Shown here piece by piece: positions 49,239 to 58,059 of a DNA stretch of 64,000 nucleotides (position 1 is its first letter; the number at the start of each line of letters is the position of its first letter). The notes below the pieces were generated by a model. It ran no database searches, was not told the DNA's origin, and was given only the letters and a program-made list of their open reading frames with translations. The DNA is from Nitrospirota bacterium. Lineage in GTDB: Bacteria > Nitrospirota > Thermodesulfovibrionia > Thermodesulfovibrionales > UBA6898. The stretch is taken from positions 1-64,000 of the forward strand of contig JACRLO010000004.1 of the NCBI GenBank assembly GCA_016235245.1. The letters run 5' to 3'. The translations under genes were made by a program, and so were the position numbers.

Positions 49239-49611
49239 GTCTACAACTGCAAGAGTAAACCGTCATAACGAGCTCACCCTTCAGCAGCATGAGACTGATA
49301 GTCCTATTATTCCTATCGCGCATCTTGAAAGACTGCAAGCTTTTAAACCGGAAGCAGTTGACTGGATAATCAGTCAGACTCAGATTGAAGCTGAACACAG
49401 AAGGAAAGAAGGTAAAAGAGTAAATTCTTTTGTATTTATTGAACGATTATTAGGGCAAATTTTCGCACTGATAATCGGTCTTGCTGGTATTGGTGTCGGT
49501 GGGTATGTCGCACTGAATGGTCAGCCTGCTGCAGGTGGAACTATTGCCAGCCTCGCCATAACGGGTTTAGCTGTCGTTTTTCTTACCGGAAGAAATAAAA
49601 AATCTTCGTAG
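49228..49611 (+). CDS. DUF2335-like membrane protein
   Basis: A 127-residue protein. The first 70 residues are soluble (LERLQAFKPEAVDWIISQTQIEAEHRRKEGKR) and end in two membrane spans (IFALIIGLAGIGVGGYVAL and IASLAITGLAVVFLT). The AEHRRK segment before the first span is the family pattern. DUF2335 proteins are small bacterial membrane proteins of unknown role, common in mobile regions. A terminator follows 39 bases after the stop. Confidence 0.7.
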   Translation: MANKSTTARVNRHNELTLQQHETDSPIIPIAHLERLQAFKPEAVDWIISQTQIEAEHRRKEGKRVNSFVFIERLLGQIFALIIGLAGIGVGGYVALNGQPAAGGTIASLAITGLAVVFLTGRNKKSS

Positions 49612-49650
49612 CTTTTTGTGTCCTTTCCCCCATGTTTTCTAAAATAGAAA

Positions 49651-49679
49651 GGCCGGGATTGCTCCCGGCCTTCTTTGTT
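49651..49679 (+). terminator. Intrinsic terminator
   Basis: GGCCGGGA pairs with TCCCGGCC across a four-base loop, followed by TTCTTTGTT. Ends the two-gene unit 49059-49611. Confidence 0.8.
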
Positions 49680-49924
49680 AAGGAGGCTTCATCATGGTAC
49701 CACGCTCCTTAGGCAGTTGACAATATGCCGCAGCTCGTGGTAATTTTTGAGCTAACAGAGTAACATATTGCGGCCCCAATACTGCCTTATATTTGGGACC
49801 CAAAGATAAAGCCCGAGCCCTCGTAAAGTTTGGGCTTTTTCTTTGTGCTGAATTATCGTATCCTAAGATGTGATATGAGTCAAGGTAACAGTATAATACC
49901 TGTGAGTAATTCGTAAGAATCATC

Positions 49925-50300
49925 ATGAGTAGTTTTACTAATGTTATCGACAACCTGATCACCACGCTTGAAAACGATGCCGCGCTTGCTGTATTCCGGA
50001 TAAATGGCGAAAGAGCCTCTCCGTAAAAAAGGTTTTCAAGCCCAGTGCCGAGATAAACTTGTATGACCTGCTTCTTATTCTCATCACTATGCCCAACCTC
50101 AAGAAAGCCTTTCAATCCGGTGCCAGAGACGCCCACACTGTTCCCGTCTGTATTGCGGCTTCCATAAGCCGGACAGACGCAAAGCCTTGAACGAATTCGT
50201 AGAATTTGAAGAACTGATCGACGACGCGCTTGTAATATCAGAACCGGAAACGCCGGGAGCAGTGAATATACAACCCCTTGAATCGGCAAATGGGTGGACA
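49925..50300 (+). pseudogene. Frameshifted phage-like gene remnant
   Basis: Three pieces in different frames read as one protein. 49925 gives MSSFTNVIDNLITTLENDAA and stops early. About 50,026 onward in the next frame gives KKVFKPSAEINLYDLLLILI then TMPNLKKAFQSGARDA. From about 50,187 a further frame gives LNEFVEFEELIDDALVISEP. The size and start resemble a small phage tail-type protein, but I infer that from pattern only. At least two frameshifts make it inactive. It runs into the duplicated NuoB-like fragment. Confidence 0.55.
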
Positions 50301-50319
50301 TCCTATCGTTCCTCATGTC

Positions 50320-50476
50320 AGCAGTGGGCGACTGTGGCTGTGACGGAGGTGCTTTCGATCAGAACTATGCTTCATTGGGAGGGATCGATCAAGTCATCCC
50401 TGTGGATGCCTGTATCCCCGGCTGTTCAGCCACCCCGACCGCACTCCTGACTGGGATATTGAAGGCAATCAGCTGA
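50320..50476 (+). pseudogene. Truncated duplicate of the NuoB/HyfI-like gene
   Basis: The frame reads VGDCGCDGGAFDQNYASLGG and on to PGCSATPTALLTGILKAIS, matching the C-terminal third of the gene at 48396 (VGDCGCNGG ... PGCPPTPTALLNGILKAIS). DNA identity looks near 77 percent by eye. The N-terminal two thirds, with the first two cluster cysteines, are missing, so it cannot be functional. The divergence suggests an old duplication or a relic of a second, lost Ehr or hydrogenase locus. Confidence 0.75.
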
Positions 50477-50536
50477 GTAAGTGAAAGTCGATTTCAGTAT
50501 TGATAACGAAGCAAAACGGAAATGGGAGCTATGAAA

Positions 50537-51742
50537 TCAGCCGATCCACTCCATTGTATGCTGCATAGTGTCAAAAAAATTCTTAGATGAAGATGGATAA
50601 GAGGCAATAAATTCCGTTACTTCATCGAGCAGGAGGAACTTGGCAATCCGCTCTGATGCGTTACCGTCGCCAAAAAGTGAGTACTTTCCAGTGGTAGATT
50701 GGGACAAGTAATTGGCTTGATAAAACCGTGCAAATTCTTTAATGATGTTTTCCTGATTGGCGCCTGTAAGCACCCCATAGTTAGTCTCAATGATCTCTGG
50801 CCTCTCGGTAGTGTCTCTCAGAATGAGCAATGGCTTCCCGAACAAAGGGGCTTCTTCCTGAATGCCGCCGGAGTCCGTTAAAAGAATTCTGACTCTTTTC
50901 ATAAGATATAACATGGTTTGATAAGAAAGGGGGTTGGTCAGAATAATGTTGCTATAATCATTGCCGATTTCCTCAAACACAATATCCCTCACCTCTGGAT
51001 TTAAATGCACCGGCCAGATAAACGTCATATTCTTATAATGCTGAGAGAGATGCATAATCGCACGACAAATTTGCCTTAACGGTTCACCGATATTTTCCCT
51101 TCTATGAACAGTGATTAATGCAAAGCCATCCTTGCTTTCCAGTTGTTCTTTATGAAGACGGCACTTCAACAGTTCCTGCAGAACTTCATTTTCATCAATA
51201 AGACGTTCTGCCAGTGCAACCGCATCAACAACAGTATTGCCAGTAATCAAAATCCTGTTACGTCTGAAACCTTCTGCCAGAAGATTCGCGCATGCTGTTT
51301 GAGTTGGCGCAAAATGCATCTCTGCAAAACAACTGACACCGCGTCTGATACCTTCCTCTGGAAAAGGGGAGAACATATTGTGAGTCCTCAACCCAGCTTC
51401 AATATGGAAGACAGGTTTTTTAGTTAAAAAACCGACAAATGCCACCGCATATGTCGTGAGTGTGTCCCCTTGCACCATAATTAGATCAGGAGCTTCTTTT
51501 TCAATAATCAGCCTTGCTTTATTTACAATGCATTCATAAAGATGAGGCAAATCAGGTATACCGGTCATGCAGTCAAAACTGAAGTCTGGCCTTATCCGAA
51601 AAAAGTCTAATACCTGTTGAACAAGTTCCATGTGTTGCCCGGTAGACATTATCCTAAGCACATGATTATCTTTCAGAGCATAGATGACAGGTGCAAGCTT
51701 GATCAGTTCAGGGCGCGTGCCGTAGACAATAAGTATCTTCAT
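50537..51742 (-). CDS. wecB: UDP-N-acetylglucosamine 2-epimerase, non-hydrolysing
   Basis: A 401-residue enzyme that interconverts UDP-GlcNAc and UDP-ManNAc for surface polysaccharides. Start ATG 51742 (MKILIVYGTRPELIKLAPVI); upstream in-frame codons lack a ribosome site. Motifs: GTRPE near the start, GDTLTTYAVAF, HIEAGLRT, TVHRRENIG and LTDSGGIQEEAP. The active-site acidic residues and His are present. Slightly longer than the usual 370-380 residues because of the C-terminal tail. It is divergent from the kinase-like/AAA gene. Confidence 0.9.
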   Translation of the reverse strand: MKILIVYGTRPELIKLAPVIYALKDNHVLRIMSTGQHMELVQQVLDFFRIRPDFSFDCMTGIPDLPHLYECIVNKARLIIEKEAPDLIMVQGDTLTTYAVAFVGFLTKKPVFHIEAGLRTHNMFSPFPEEGIRRGVSCFAEMHFAPTQTACANLLAEGFRRNRILITGNTVVDAVALAERLIDENEVLQELLKCRLHKEQLESKDGFALITVHRRENIGEPLRQICRAIMHLSQHYKNMTFIWPVHLNPEVRDIVFEEIGNDYSNIILTNPLSYQTMLYLMKRVRILLTDSGGIQEEAPLFGKPLLILRDTTERPEIIETNYGVLTGANQENIIKEFARFYQANYLSQSTTGKYSLFGDGNASERIAKFLLLDEVTEFIASYPSSSKNFFDTMQHTMEWIG

Positions 51743-51858
51743 AATGACAAAACCTGTGCGATATTGATATTGTTCAGCATGTAACATTATGATATATTTC
51801 AACTAATTAATCCTGAATGTTTTTAATTATTGGTTGTTGTAAATATGGTGGGGGTAAG

Positions 51859-54054
51859 ATGACCGAACCAAAAAAAATATGTGTTGTTGGAGATGTAACG
51901 AGGGATATCAATATCTATCATAAGCGCGGATTCAACCCGGGGATGAAAACATGGAACTGGGATCCCATAGAAGATGTTAAGGAAAGCTATGGTGGTGCCG
52001 CTTTTCTTCGTGAACTATTAAATGAAGTAAGCCCAAATATTGCAGAGAACCTGACTACTGACACTCAAAGCATGTCAACGTCTTATTCACTTTGGGTGCC
52101 CTATCCCAGTAAATCCTCAAAAAAGAAAGACACCAAGCAGGTTTGGCGAATGAAGGAGTTTTTTGGGCAGTGGGAACATAAACAAAACAGCTATAGTGCC
52201 CAAGGTTCAAAGCCGAATAGCAATCACAGCACTATGATTAATCCGAAACGTCTCCTTGTAATAGATGACGGGAGTATAACATTTCGAAATAGTGGATTTA
52301 CACTTCCAGATAAGTTTTCGAAGCAAATTTTATTTAAAACGGTTTCACCATTTAAAGAAAATCGTCTTTTCAGCATCTTAGAGAAACATGCAACGCGGAC
52401 GATAATCATTGTCCCTGCTGATCACTTGCGCAGAGCGAATGTCCAGATTAGCAGATCACTCTGCTGGGAAGATACTGTGCGGGATATCGTAAATTTGCTG
52501 ACCAAGAATAGAGTGTCATCTTTTTTTGCTAAATGTAAGGCAGTTGTCGTAACGTTTGAAACTGCTGGTGCATTGATCTATTCGAATAAATGCATAAAAT
52601 TGATTATTGACCCAGAACATATAGAAGGAACATGGGTGATACAATATCCAGGCAAAGTAATTTCCTATGCTTCTTGTTTTACAGTAGCAATTGCTACCTT
52701 GTTAACAAGTAGCTCTGGCAATAATTTTCATAATAACCTTGAATGTGGAGTAAGGGTTGGTATAGCTGCAGCCCGAAAACTGCACGAGATTGGCCATGGA
52801 GAAGTCAGACAAGCTGTCGATAATAAGCACCCACAATTCCCTATGAGTGAAGTTGCCGACCATATGAAGCTTTGCATGAAGGATTATAATGCCCGCACAC
52901 TGGAAGAGAGAAAAAAGGTTTCTTTCCTTGCAGACATGGAAATTAATAATCCAATGGGCAATAAATGGAGCATTAAATCTCAAATATATAATAAAAAAAA
53001 GGAAATGATTATTGCTCGCAACATTGTTAAATTCGGGGTTAAGGCTGCAATACCCCGTTTGCCGCTTGGACAATTTGGGAAGATTATAGCACTTGATCCA
53101 CAGGAGATTTCTCAATTCAGAGCTCTAAGAAAGCTCTTTATTGAGTACATAGATCAGGATGATCGGGAGTCGCCTCTTTCAATTGCTGTCTTCGGGCCGC
53201 CTGGTTCTGGAAAATCATTCGCAGTTAAAGAGATTGCAGCCTCTGCTGATCCCGATGGGAAAATTGAACATTTGCCAGCGTTCAATCTGTCCCAACTCAA
53301 TAAACCTGAGGAGATGTTTCAAGCTCTTCATCTTGTTCGGGACTCAGCCTTAAAGGGAAAGATTCCTCTCGTGTTTTGGGATGAGTTTGATACCTCTCTC
53401 GGTGGCAAGAATGAGCTTGGTTGGCTTAGATATTTTCTTGCTCCTATGCAGGATGGCCAATTCCAACAGGGAGAAACGACGCATTCAATCGGAAGGGCTA
53501 TTTTTGTTTTTGCAGGAGGGACAAAAGATAATTATTTGAAGTTCAGTAAGAATAAAAAAACTCAGAACGCAAAGGATTCAAAAGTCCCTGATTTTTTGAG
53601 CAGATTACGGGGCAAAATAGATATATTTGGGGTAGGTAACGGGCCCAATTCACCAAATGGCTTCTATCTCTTACGCCGGGCTATACTTCTGAGAGCGCTT
53701 TTAGAAAAGAAGGCTGCTGATCTATTCGATGAACTACTTCTTGATGATAAAGAATGGAATGCAGACTGGATGGGAAAATGGGAGTTAAACAAAATTGTCG
53801 ATCGGGATATGATCTGTCACCGTTTGGGCGATTTTGAGGGACCAACGCTCAAAACAATTAATATTGAAGTTGGTATAGTCGATGCCTTCTTATCAGCCCC
53901 CAAATTCGAGTATGGAGCCCGTTCAATGGAAGCTATTATTGAGATGAGTCAGCTCGCGGGTCGAAGAGGCTTCGAGCGCTCCTCACTGCCATCTAAAGAG
54001 CAATTGAGTCTCCATGTTGACGCTGACGCATTCATTGATGCGCTTAATTCCTGA
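51859..54054 (+). CDS. Two-domain protein: carbohydrate-kinase-like N-domain and AAA+ ATPase
   Basis: A 731-residue protein I do not recognise as a whole. The N-terminal 300 residues start KICVVGDVTRDINIYHKRGF, resembling a PfkB/ribokinase Rossmann core, with CKAVVVTFETAGALIYSN later. The C-terminal 320 residues are an AAA+ domain: IAVFGPPGSGKSFAVKEIAA (Walker A, about residue 455), LVFWDEFDTSL (Walker B) and FLSRLRGKIDIFG. Start ATG 51859 has GGGGG upstream. No known enzyme joins these two folds. It is 10 bases from the next gene, a toroid-nucleotidyltransferase fusion, so it may regulate or remodel sugar-processing partners. AT-rich relative to the flanks, suggesting transfer. Confidence 0.65.
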   Translation: MTEPKKICVVGDVTRDINIYHKRGFNPGMKTWNWDPIEDVKESYGGAAFLRELLNEVSPNIAENLTTDTQSMSTSYSLWVPYPSKSSKKKDTKQVWRMKEFFGQWEHKQNSYSAQGSKPNSNHSTMINPKRLLVIDDGSITFRNSGFTLPDKFSKQILFKTVSPFKENRLFSILEKHATRTIIIVPADHLRRANVQISRSLCWEDTVRDIVNLLTKNRVSSFFAKCKAVVVTFETAGALIYSNKCIKLIIDPEHIEGTWVIQYPGKVISYASCFTVAIATLLTSSSGNNFHNNLECGVRVGIAAARKLHEIGHGEVRQAVDNKHPQFPMSEVADHMKLCMKDYNARTLEERKKVSFLADMEINNPMGNKWSIKSQIYNKKKEMIIARNIVKFGVKAAIPRLPLGQFGKIIALDPQEISQFRALRKLFIEYIDQDDRESPLSIAVFGPPGSGKSFAVKEIAASADPDGKIEHLPAFNLSQLNKPEEMFQALHLVRDSALKGKIPLVFWDEFDTSLGGKNELGWLRYFLAPMQDGQFQQGETTHSIGRAIFVFAGGTKDNYLKFSKNKKTQNAKDSKVPDFLSRLRGKIDIFGVGNGPNSPNGFYLLRRAILLRALLEKKAADLFDELLLDDKEWNADWMGKWELNKIVDRDMICHRLGDFEGPTLKTINIEVGIVDAFLSAPKFEYGARSMEAIIEMSQLAGRRGFERSSLPSKEQLSLHVDADAFIDALNS

Positions 54055-54064
54055 CTCATAATCA

Positions 54065-56437
54065 ATGAAAACATCGGAGTTTGTATCAGTTCAGCGAAAC
54101 ATCCATTGGCATCATCTGATAGCAGATGGCAGTCCAAGTTCAAACTATTTAGCTGAGCTTCTTGCTGATTATGAACGTAATATTCATCTTTTCTTTGATA
54201 GCAAGACGGGTGCTATTTGTGAAGCAGGCCGCGACGACGGTACTCCAGCCTTTCTCTATTCTGAATTAACCGGCCTTGCCATTCCAGACATGCTCGATCT
54301 TTTTGCACTCACAGGAAATCGTTCATATCTGTCAGCCTCTGAGCGAGCCGCAACGTGGCTCATTCAGCATTCTTTTTGTCAAGGATGGTTCAGGACGCGG
54401 TATTATTTCGAGGTGGATAAAGACCCTTCCCTTTCGCTTTATTCTTTCTTCGGAGGCAAATTCTTCAGCTTTGATAATGCCGTCTGTCTTATGGGAATAA
54501 CAGCACTGTATGAGATTAATCAATCAGAAGAGCTTTATAACGTCGGTGCCCAAGTGGCTGAAGGACTTGTAAATCTTGTTCGTGAGGATGGTTCTGTTCC
54601 GGCTGTTTTTATGTCAGATGGTCAGGAGATCAAACTGGCTAATCCCCGGTGGTCACAACAGAGCGGTTGTGTTCATGCAAAAATCGCAGAGGCATTGGCA
54701 GAATGGATGAGGGTTACTGAAAACTATTGCTATGAGCTCATCTGTCGTCGTATTTGTACCTTTGCACTGGAATTTCAGCAGATGGATGGGCGGTTTATCA
54801 CTGATAGAATTGCCGGCACTACTCAACTTCACCCTCATTGTTATGCCGCAGAGGGGCTTCTGCGCACTGGTCAAATATTAAGAGAACCAAAATATGAAGA
54901 GGCGGCGCTGAAGGCTACTTTGTGGGCTCTTCAGCATTCAAATAACGGCAGAATTTCGCAAGAATTCATTAACAATACCCCCCGATTAACTGCATGCCGT
55001 AATGATGCTCTTGCCCAAATACTTATCTTGGCTGCTCGGTTGACGAGCATGGGACGTTTGCCTATTGATGCGTGGGCTACTGTTACTGAAGTGGCTGAAG
55101 CACTTCTGATAAGTAAAGATTCAGAACAAGGATTCTTTAAGTATGGAGAATACGAAGACGGTACCGTATCAACTACCTTAAGTTATTGGACCAACGCTTT
55201 TGCCTTTCGGGCTCTGCGTCAATATGCCGCAGCTTGGCTTGCCCGCAACAGCATTGTCGTTATCCTTGCCGGTGGAGCAGGAAGAAGGGCTTGGCCAATT
55301 GCTGGAAGTAACCGACCAAAGGCCATAGTTAGAGGATTTCTCAGAGAAGGGAGTCTGCTCGAATCAACAGTGAACCGTTTCATCGATAGCGGCTGCGCTC
55401 AGCCTGAATCCATCATAGTGGTGACCTCGCAGACCGGATTGAAGATAGCTAATAAACAGCTAATTTCCTTTGGCGTAAAAAGTGAAAGCACATTGGCAGA
55501 GCCCGCACCAGAAGGGCCTGTGGCGGCATTAAAATGCGCTGACCAACAGATTGAGCAAAGCAAACGCTCATTCCTTATAGTGTCGATGGCCGATGACCTG
55601 ATTGAACCAGTTTCTACTTTTGGTGATGCTTTGGTTCGCGGGGCGTTAACTGCCTTGCATTATCCTTCGACAATTATTACGCTTGGAGTAAAAACTGCAG
55701 GTTGGAATGAGCATTTCGGACATTCTTTTTATGGTGATTCCCTGAGTCCCGGTGTTCACAAGATTGAGGAGTTTATCGAGAAACCTGCTAAAGATGAATT
55801 CTGCTCTCGAAAAGACCTGCCGCATGCATGGGAGAGTGGTTGCGTTATATCTCGGACGGAAACTATTACAAATATCCTCATTCGGGGCACTACGAAGCAA
55901 AAAGATATTGCAAGGTCAATACTTGAACCTGCAGAGTTATCGCGGGCAGTATCTTTGTACTCGTCTGCTGTTAGCTTTGCGGATTTCGGAGCTTTGGGTG
56001 ACTATATTCTCGATTTTTTCAAGGACACTTTCTTTGATCAGTCTGGGAACCGATGCTTTAGCGATGCCCCGGGTCGAATAGTGCTAGAAAGCGCTGAACG
56101 AAACGTAGTGCTTTCAGACCGCCTCCCAGTCAACGTCGTCGGAGTGAGCGATCACCTTATTATTGACAGCAGTGAATGTAACACTGCTTTGGTTTTGCCG
56201 TTGTCGGAGCATTCTCGTTGGACAGATTTATTTAAGAAATTGAGCAGAAGTTGTGAATTGCAGCCATATCTGCAGGGCGGTATCTCAGCAACGTCTGCCC
56301 TTCCTCTATGTCTGAATCTTGAATCTATGGGCGAATGTCGAGTTCAATCTCTGATGGGGTTCGTTGTGACTTTCCGTTGTGCAAATGTAAGCGTGGAACG
56401 TAACGCCTCAGGCCTGACAGTAGCACAGTTCTGTTAA
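54065..56437 (+). CDS. Fusion of (alpha/alpha)6-toroid domain with mannose-1-phosphate guanylyltransferase-like domain
   Basis: A 790-residue fusion. Residues 1-395 look like an (alpha/alpha)6 barrel of the glycoside-hydrolase / AGE-epimerase type (repeated units such as CLMGITALYEINQSEELYNV and RISQEFINN). Residues about 397-790 are a sugar nucleotidyltransferase: VVILAGGAGRRAWPIAGSNRPKAI, then EPAPEGPVAALKCA, IVSMADDLIEP and FIEKPAKDEF. The pyrophosphorylase signature GGAGRR...RPKA departs from the usual GGxGTRLWP...PKQF, so the sugar is uncertain. It follows the AAA+ gene by 10 bases. With WecB nearby, the cluster seems to process an unusual surface sugar. Confidence 0.72.
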   Translation: MKTSEFVSVQRNIHWHHLIADGSPSSNYLAELLADYERNIHLFFDSKTGAICEAGRDDGTPAFLYSELTGLAIPDMLDLFALTGNRSYLSASERAATWLIQHSFCQGWFRTRYYFEVDKDPSLSLYSFFGGKFFSFDNAVCLMGITALYEINQSEELYNVGAQVAEGLVNLVREDGSVPAVFMSDGQEIKLANPRWSQQSGCVHAKIAEALAEWMRVTENYCYELICRRICTFALEFQQMDGRFITDRIAGTTQLHPHCYAAEGLLRTGQILREPKYEEAALKATLWALQHSNNGRISQEFINNTPRLTACRNDALAQILILAARLTSMGRLPIDAWATVTEVAEALLISKDSEQGFFKYGEYEDGTVSTTLSYWTNAFAFRALRQYAAAWLARNSIVVILAGGAGRRAWPIAGSNRPKAIVRGFLREGSLLESTVNRFIDSGCAQPESIIVVTSQTGLKIANKQLISFGVKSESTLAEPAPEGPVAALKCADQQIEQSKRSFLIVSMADDLIEPVSTFGDALVRGALTALHYPSTIITLGVKTAGWNEHFGHSFYGDSLSPGVHKIEEFIEKPAKDEFCSRKDLPHAWESGCVISRTETITNILIRGTTKQKDIARSILEPAELSRAVSLYSSAVSFADFGALGDYILDFFKDTFFDQSGNRCFSDAPGRIVLESAERNVVLSDRLPVNVVGVSDHLIIDSSECNTALVLPLSEHSRWTDLFKKLSRSCELQPYLQGGISATSALPLCLNLESMGECRVQSLMGFVVTFRCANVSVERNASGLTVAQFC

Positions 56438-56493
56438 ACGGTATATTTGAAGATGATAAGCTGATGTTTATAAATTTAGACTTGCAATTCCTA

Positions 56494-56522
56494 TTGACTT
56501 CACCGGCTATTTTTCGTACTTT
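56494..56522 (+). promoter_or_regulatory. Putative sigma70 promoter before the FadL-like gene
   Basis: TTGACT at 56494-56499 and TACTTT at 56517-56522 with a 17-base spacer. It lies 80 bases before the ATG, after the sugar cluster. Confidence 0.45.
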
Positions 56523-56602
56523 ATATCACAGCTTTCCGATAAATGAATCTTAAGATATTGTATGCAGCAGGCGCAGTTATTTATAAATACAAGGGGGGTC
56601 TT

Positions 56603-57970
56603 ATGAAAAAAGTCATCTTTTCTGTCCAGTATGCAGTTCCCGTGATGCTCTTGTTCGTGCTTGTTCTTGCCGGTTCTGCCATGGGGGCGGGTTTTGCCCT
56701 GATCGAACAGAGTGTTTCCGGTCTCGGCAATGCGTTTGCCGGGGGATCGGCAGGTGCAGAGGATGCCTCAACGATCTTTTTCAATCCTGCAGGGCTGACC
56801 AGACTGTCTGGCACCCAGACTGTTGGCGGTGCCCACCTGGTTATGCCGTCGGCAAAGTTTCAAAATGAAGGATCTACGCATGCACTTCAGGGCATTACCG
56901 GCGTCCCTCTCCGCGGCGATAACGGCGGAGAAGGCGGTGTCAACGGCGTTGTACCCAACCTTTATTTCAGCACGAAGGTCAATAATAAGCTCTGGCTTGG
57001 CCTCGGTATCAACGCTCCCTTCGGTCTTTCAACTGACTATGACAATAACTGGGTCGGACGTTATCACGCCATCACTTCCGAGGTGATGACGCTTAATATC
57101 AACCCTTCCTTTGCCCTGAAAGTAAGCGACAGGCTCAGTGTTGGCGCAGGGTTCAATGCCCAGTATCTGAAGGCAAAGCTGAGCAATGCCATAGATTACG
57201 GCACCCTCTGCTTCAGCCTGGCAGGGCCGTCAGTATGTGCGCCTCAGGGTTTGATGCCCCAGGCCGCTGACGGGACTGTCGAGTTGAAAGGTGACAGCTG
57301 GGGCTTTGGATACAACCTCGGACTGTTGTATGAATTCAGCCCTGCAACGAGAATGGGCATTGCATACCGCTCTCATGTCCATCACAAGGTCGAAGGGGAT
57401 GCAGATTTTTCGAACACCCCGGCTTTTATTGTCGGCGCGACAAGAGGCTGGTTTACCGATACTGATGTGAATGCTTCGGTAGATCTTCCTGCTTCTGCAT
57501 CGATCAGCCTTGTTCATCAGATCAATCCGCAGTGGGAGATTATGGCTGATGTCACCTGGACGCAGTGGAGTATATTTGATGAATTGCGGTTCAAATTTGA
57601 GAGCGGCCAGCCTGATGGAGTTACAACCGAGAAGTGGAGGGACAATTACCGGTATTCAGGAGGTATTACCTACAAACCGGGAAACTGGAAATTCAGGGCC
57701 GGTATTGCCTATGACACAACCCCTGTGCGTGGCGCCGAGTACCGCACACCGCGTATTCCGGATGGAAACCGCCTTTGGCTTGCAGGAGGCCTGGGGTATA
57801 AGATTTCTGACCGTATCCAGGTGGATCTGGGATATGCCCATCTGTTTGTTGATGACCCTGAGATCCGCAAATCGGTTACAACCGCTGAGGATACTCTGCG
57901 CGGGGGTCTCAGGGGAACGTATGATGCCAGTGTGGATATCATCAGCGCCCAGCTACGGTTCGCCTTTTAG
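56603..57970 (+). CDS. FadL/OmpP1-family outer-membrane transporter
   Basis: A 455-residue outer-membrane beta-barrel. Start ATG 56603 (AAGGGGGG upstream) gives a signal peptide ending at MGAG. The mature protein begins GFALIEQSVSGLGNAFAGGSAGAEDASTIFFNPAGLTRL, the family N-terminal hatch with the NPAGL motif. The remaining strands end in aromatic residues and the last residue is Phe (AQLRFAF), the barrel assembly signal. FadL-type channels pass long-chain fatty acids and other hydrophobic compounds. The next gene encodes an acyl-CoA ligase, the expected metabolic partner. Confidence 0.92.
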   Translation: MKKVIFSVQYAVPVMLLFVLVLAGSAMGAGFALIEQSVSGLGNAFAGGSAGAEDASTIFFNPAGLTRLSGTQTVGGAHLVMPSAKFQNEGSTHALQGITGVPLRGDNGGEGGVNGVVPNLYFSTKVNNKLWLGLGINAPFGLSTDYDNNWVGRYHAITSEVMTLNINPSFALKVSDRLSVGAGFNAQYLKAKLSNAIDYGTLCFSLAGPSVCAPQGLMPQAADGTVELKGDSWGFGYNLGLLYEFSPATRMGIAYRSHVHHKVEGDADFSNTPAFIVGATRGWFTDTDVNASVDLPASASISLVHQINPQWEIMADVTWTQWSIFDELRFKFESGQPDGVTTEKWRDNYRYSGGITYKPGNWKFRAGIAYDTTPVRGAEYRTPRIPDGNRLWLAGGLGYKISDRIQVDLGYAHLFVDDPEIRKSVTTAEDTLRGGLRGTYDASVDIISAQLRFAF

Positions 57971-58002
57971 CCGGCTGATATGCGCATTATTTATTTCAAG
58001 TG

Positions 58003-58036
58003 CACCCTGCGGTCTCTGCCGCAGGGTGTTTTTTTT
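58003..58036 (+). terminator. Intrinsic terminator after the FadL-like gene
   Basis: CACCCTGCGG and CCGCAGGGTG form a perfect ten-pair stem with a six-base loop, followed by eight T. It separates the porin from the acyl-CoA ligase, so the ligase has its own start or depends on read-through. Confidence 0.93.
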
Positions 58037-58059
58037 GAAGCATTCCTGGGGGTACGGTA

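Noticed and set aside
49678-50316. 212-codon minus-strand frame
   Set aside because: It is antisense to the frameshifted phage-like remnant, begins inside it, and has no ribosome site or recognisable domain.
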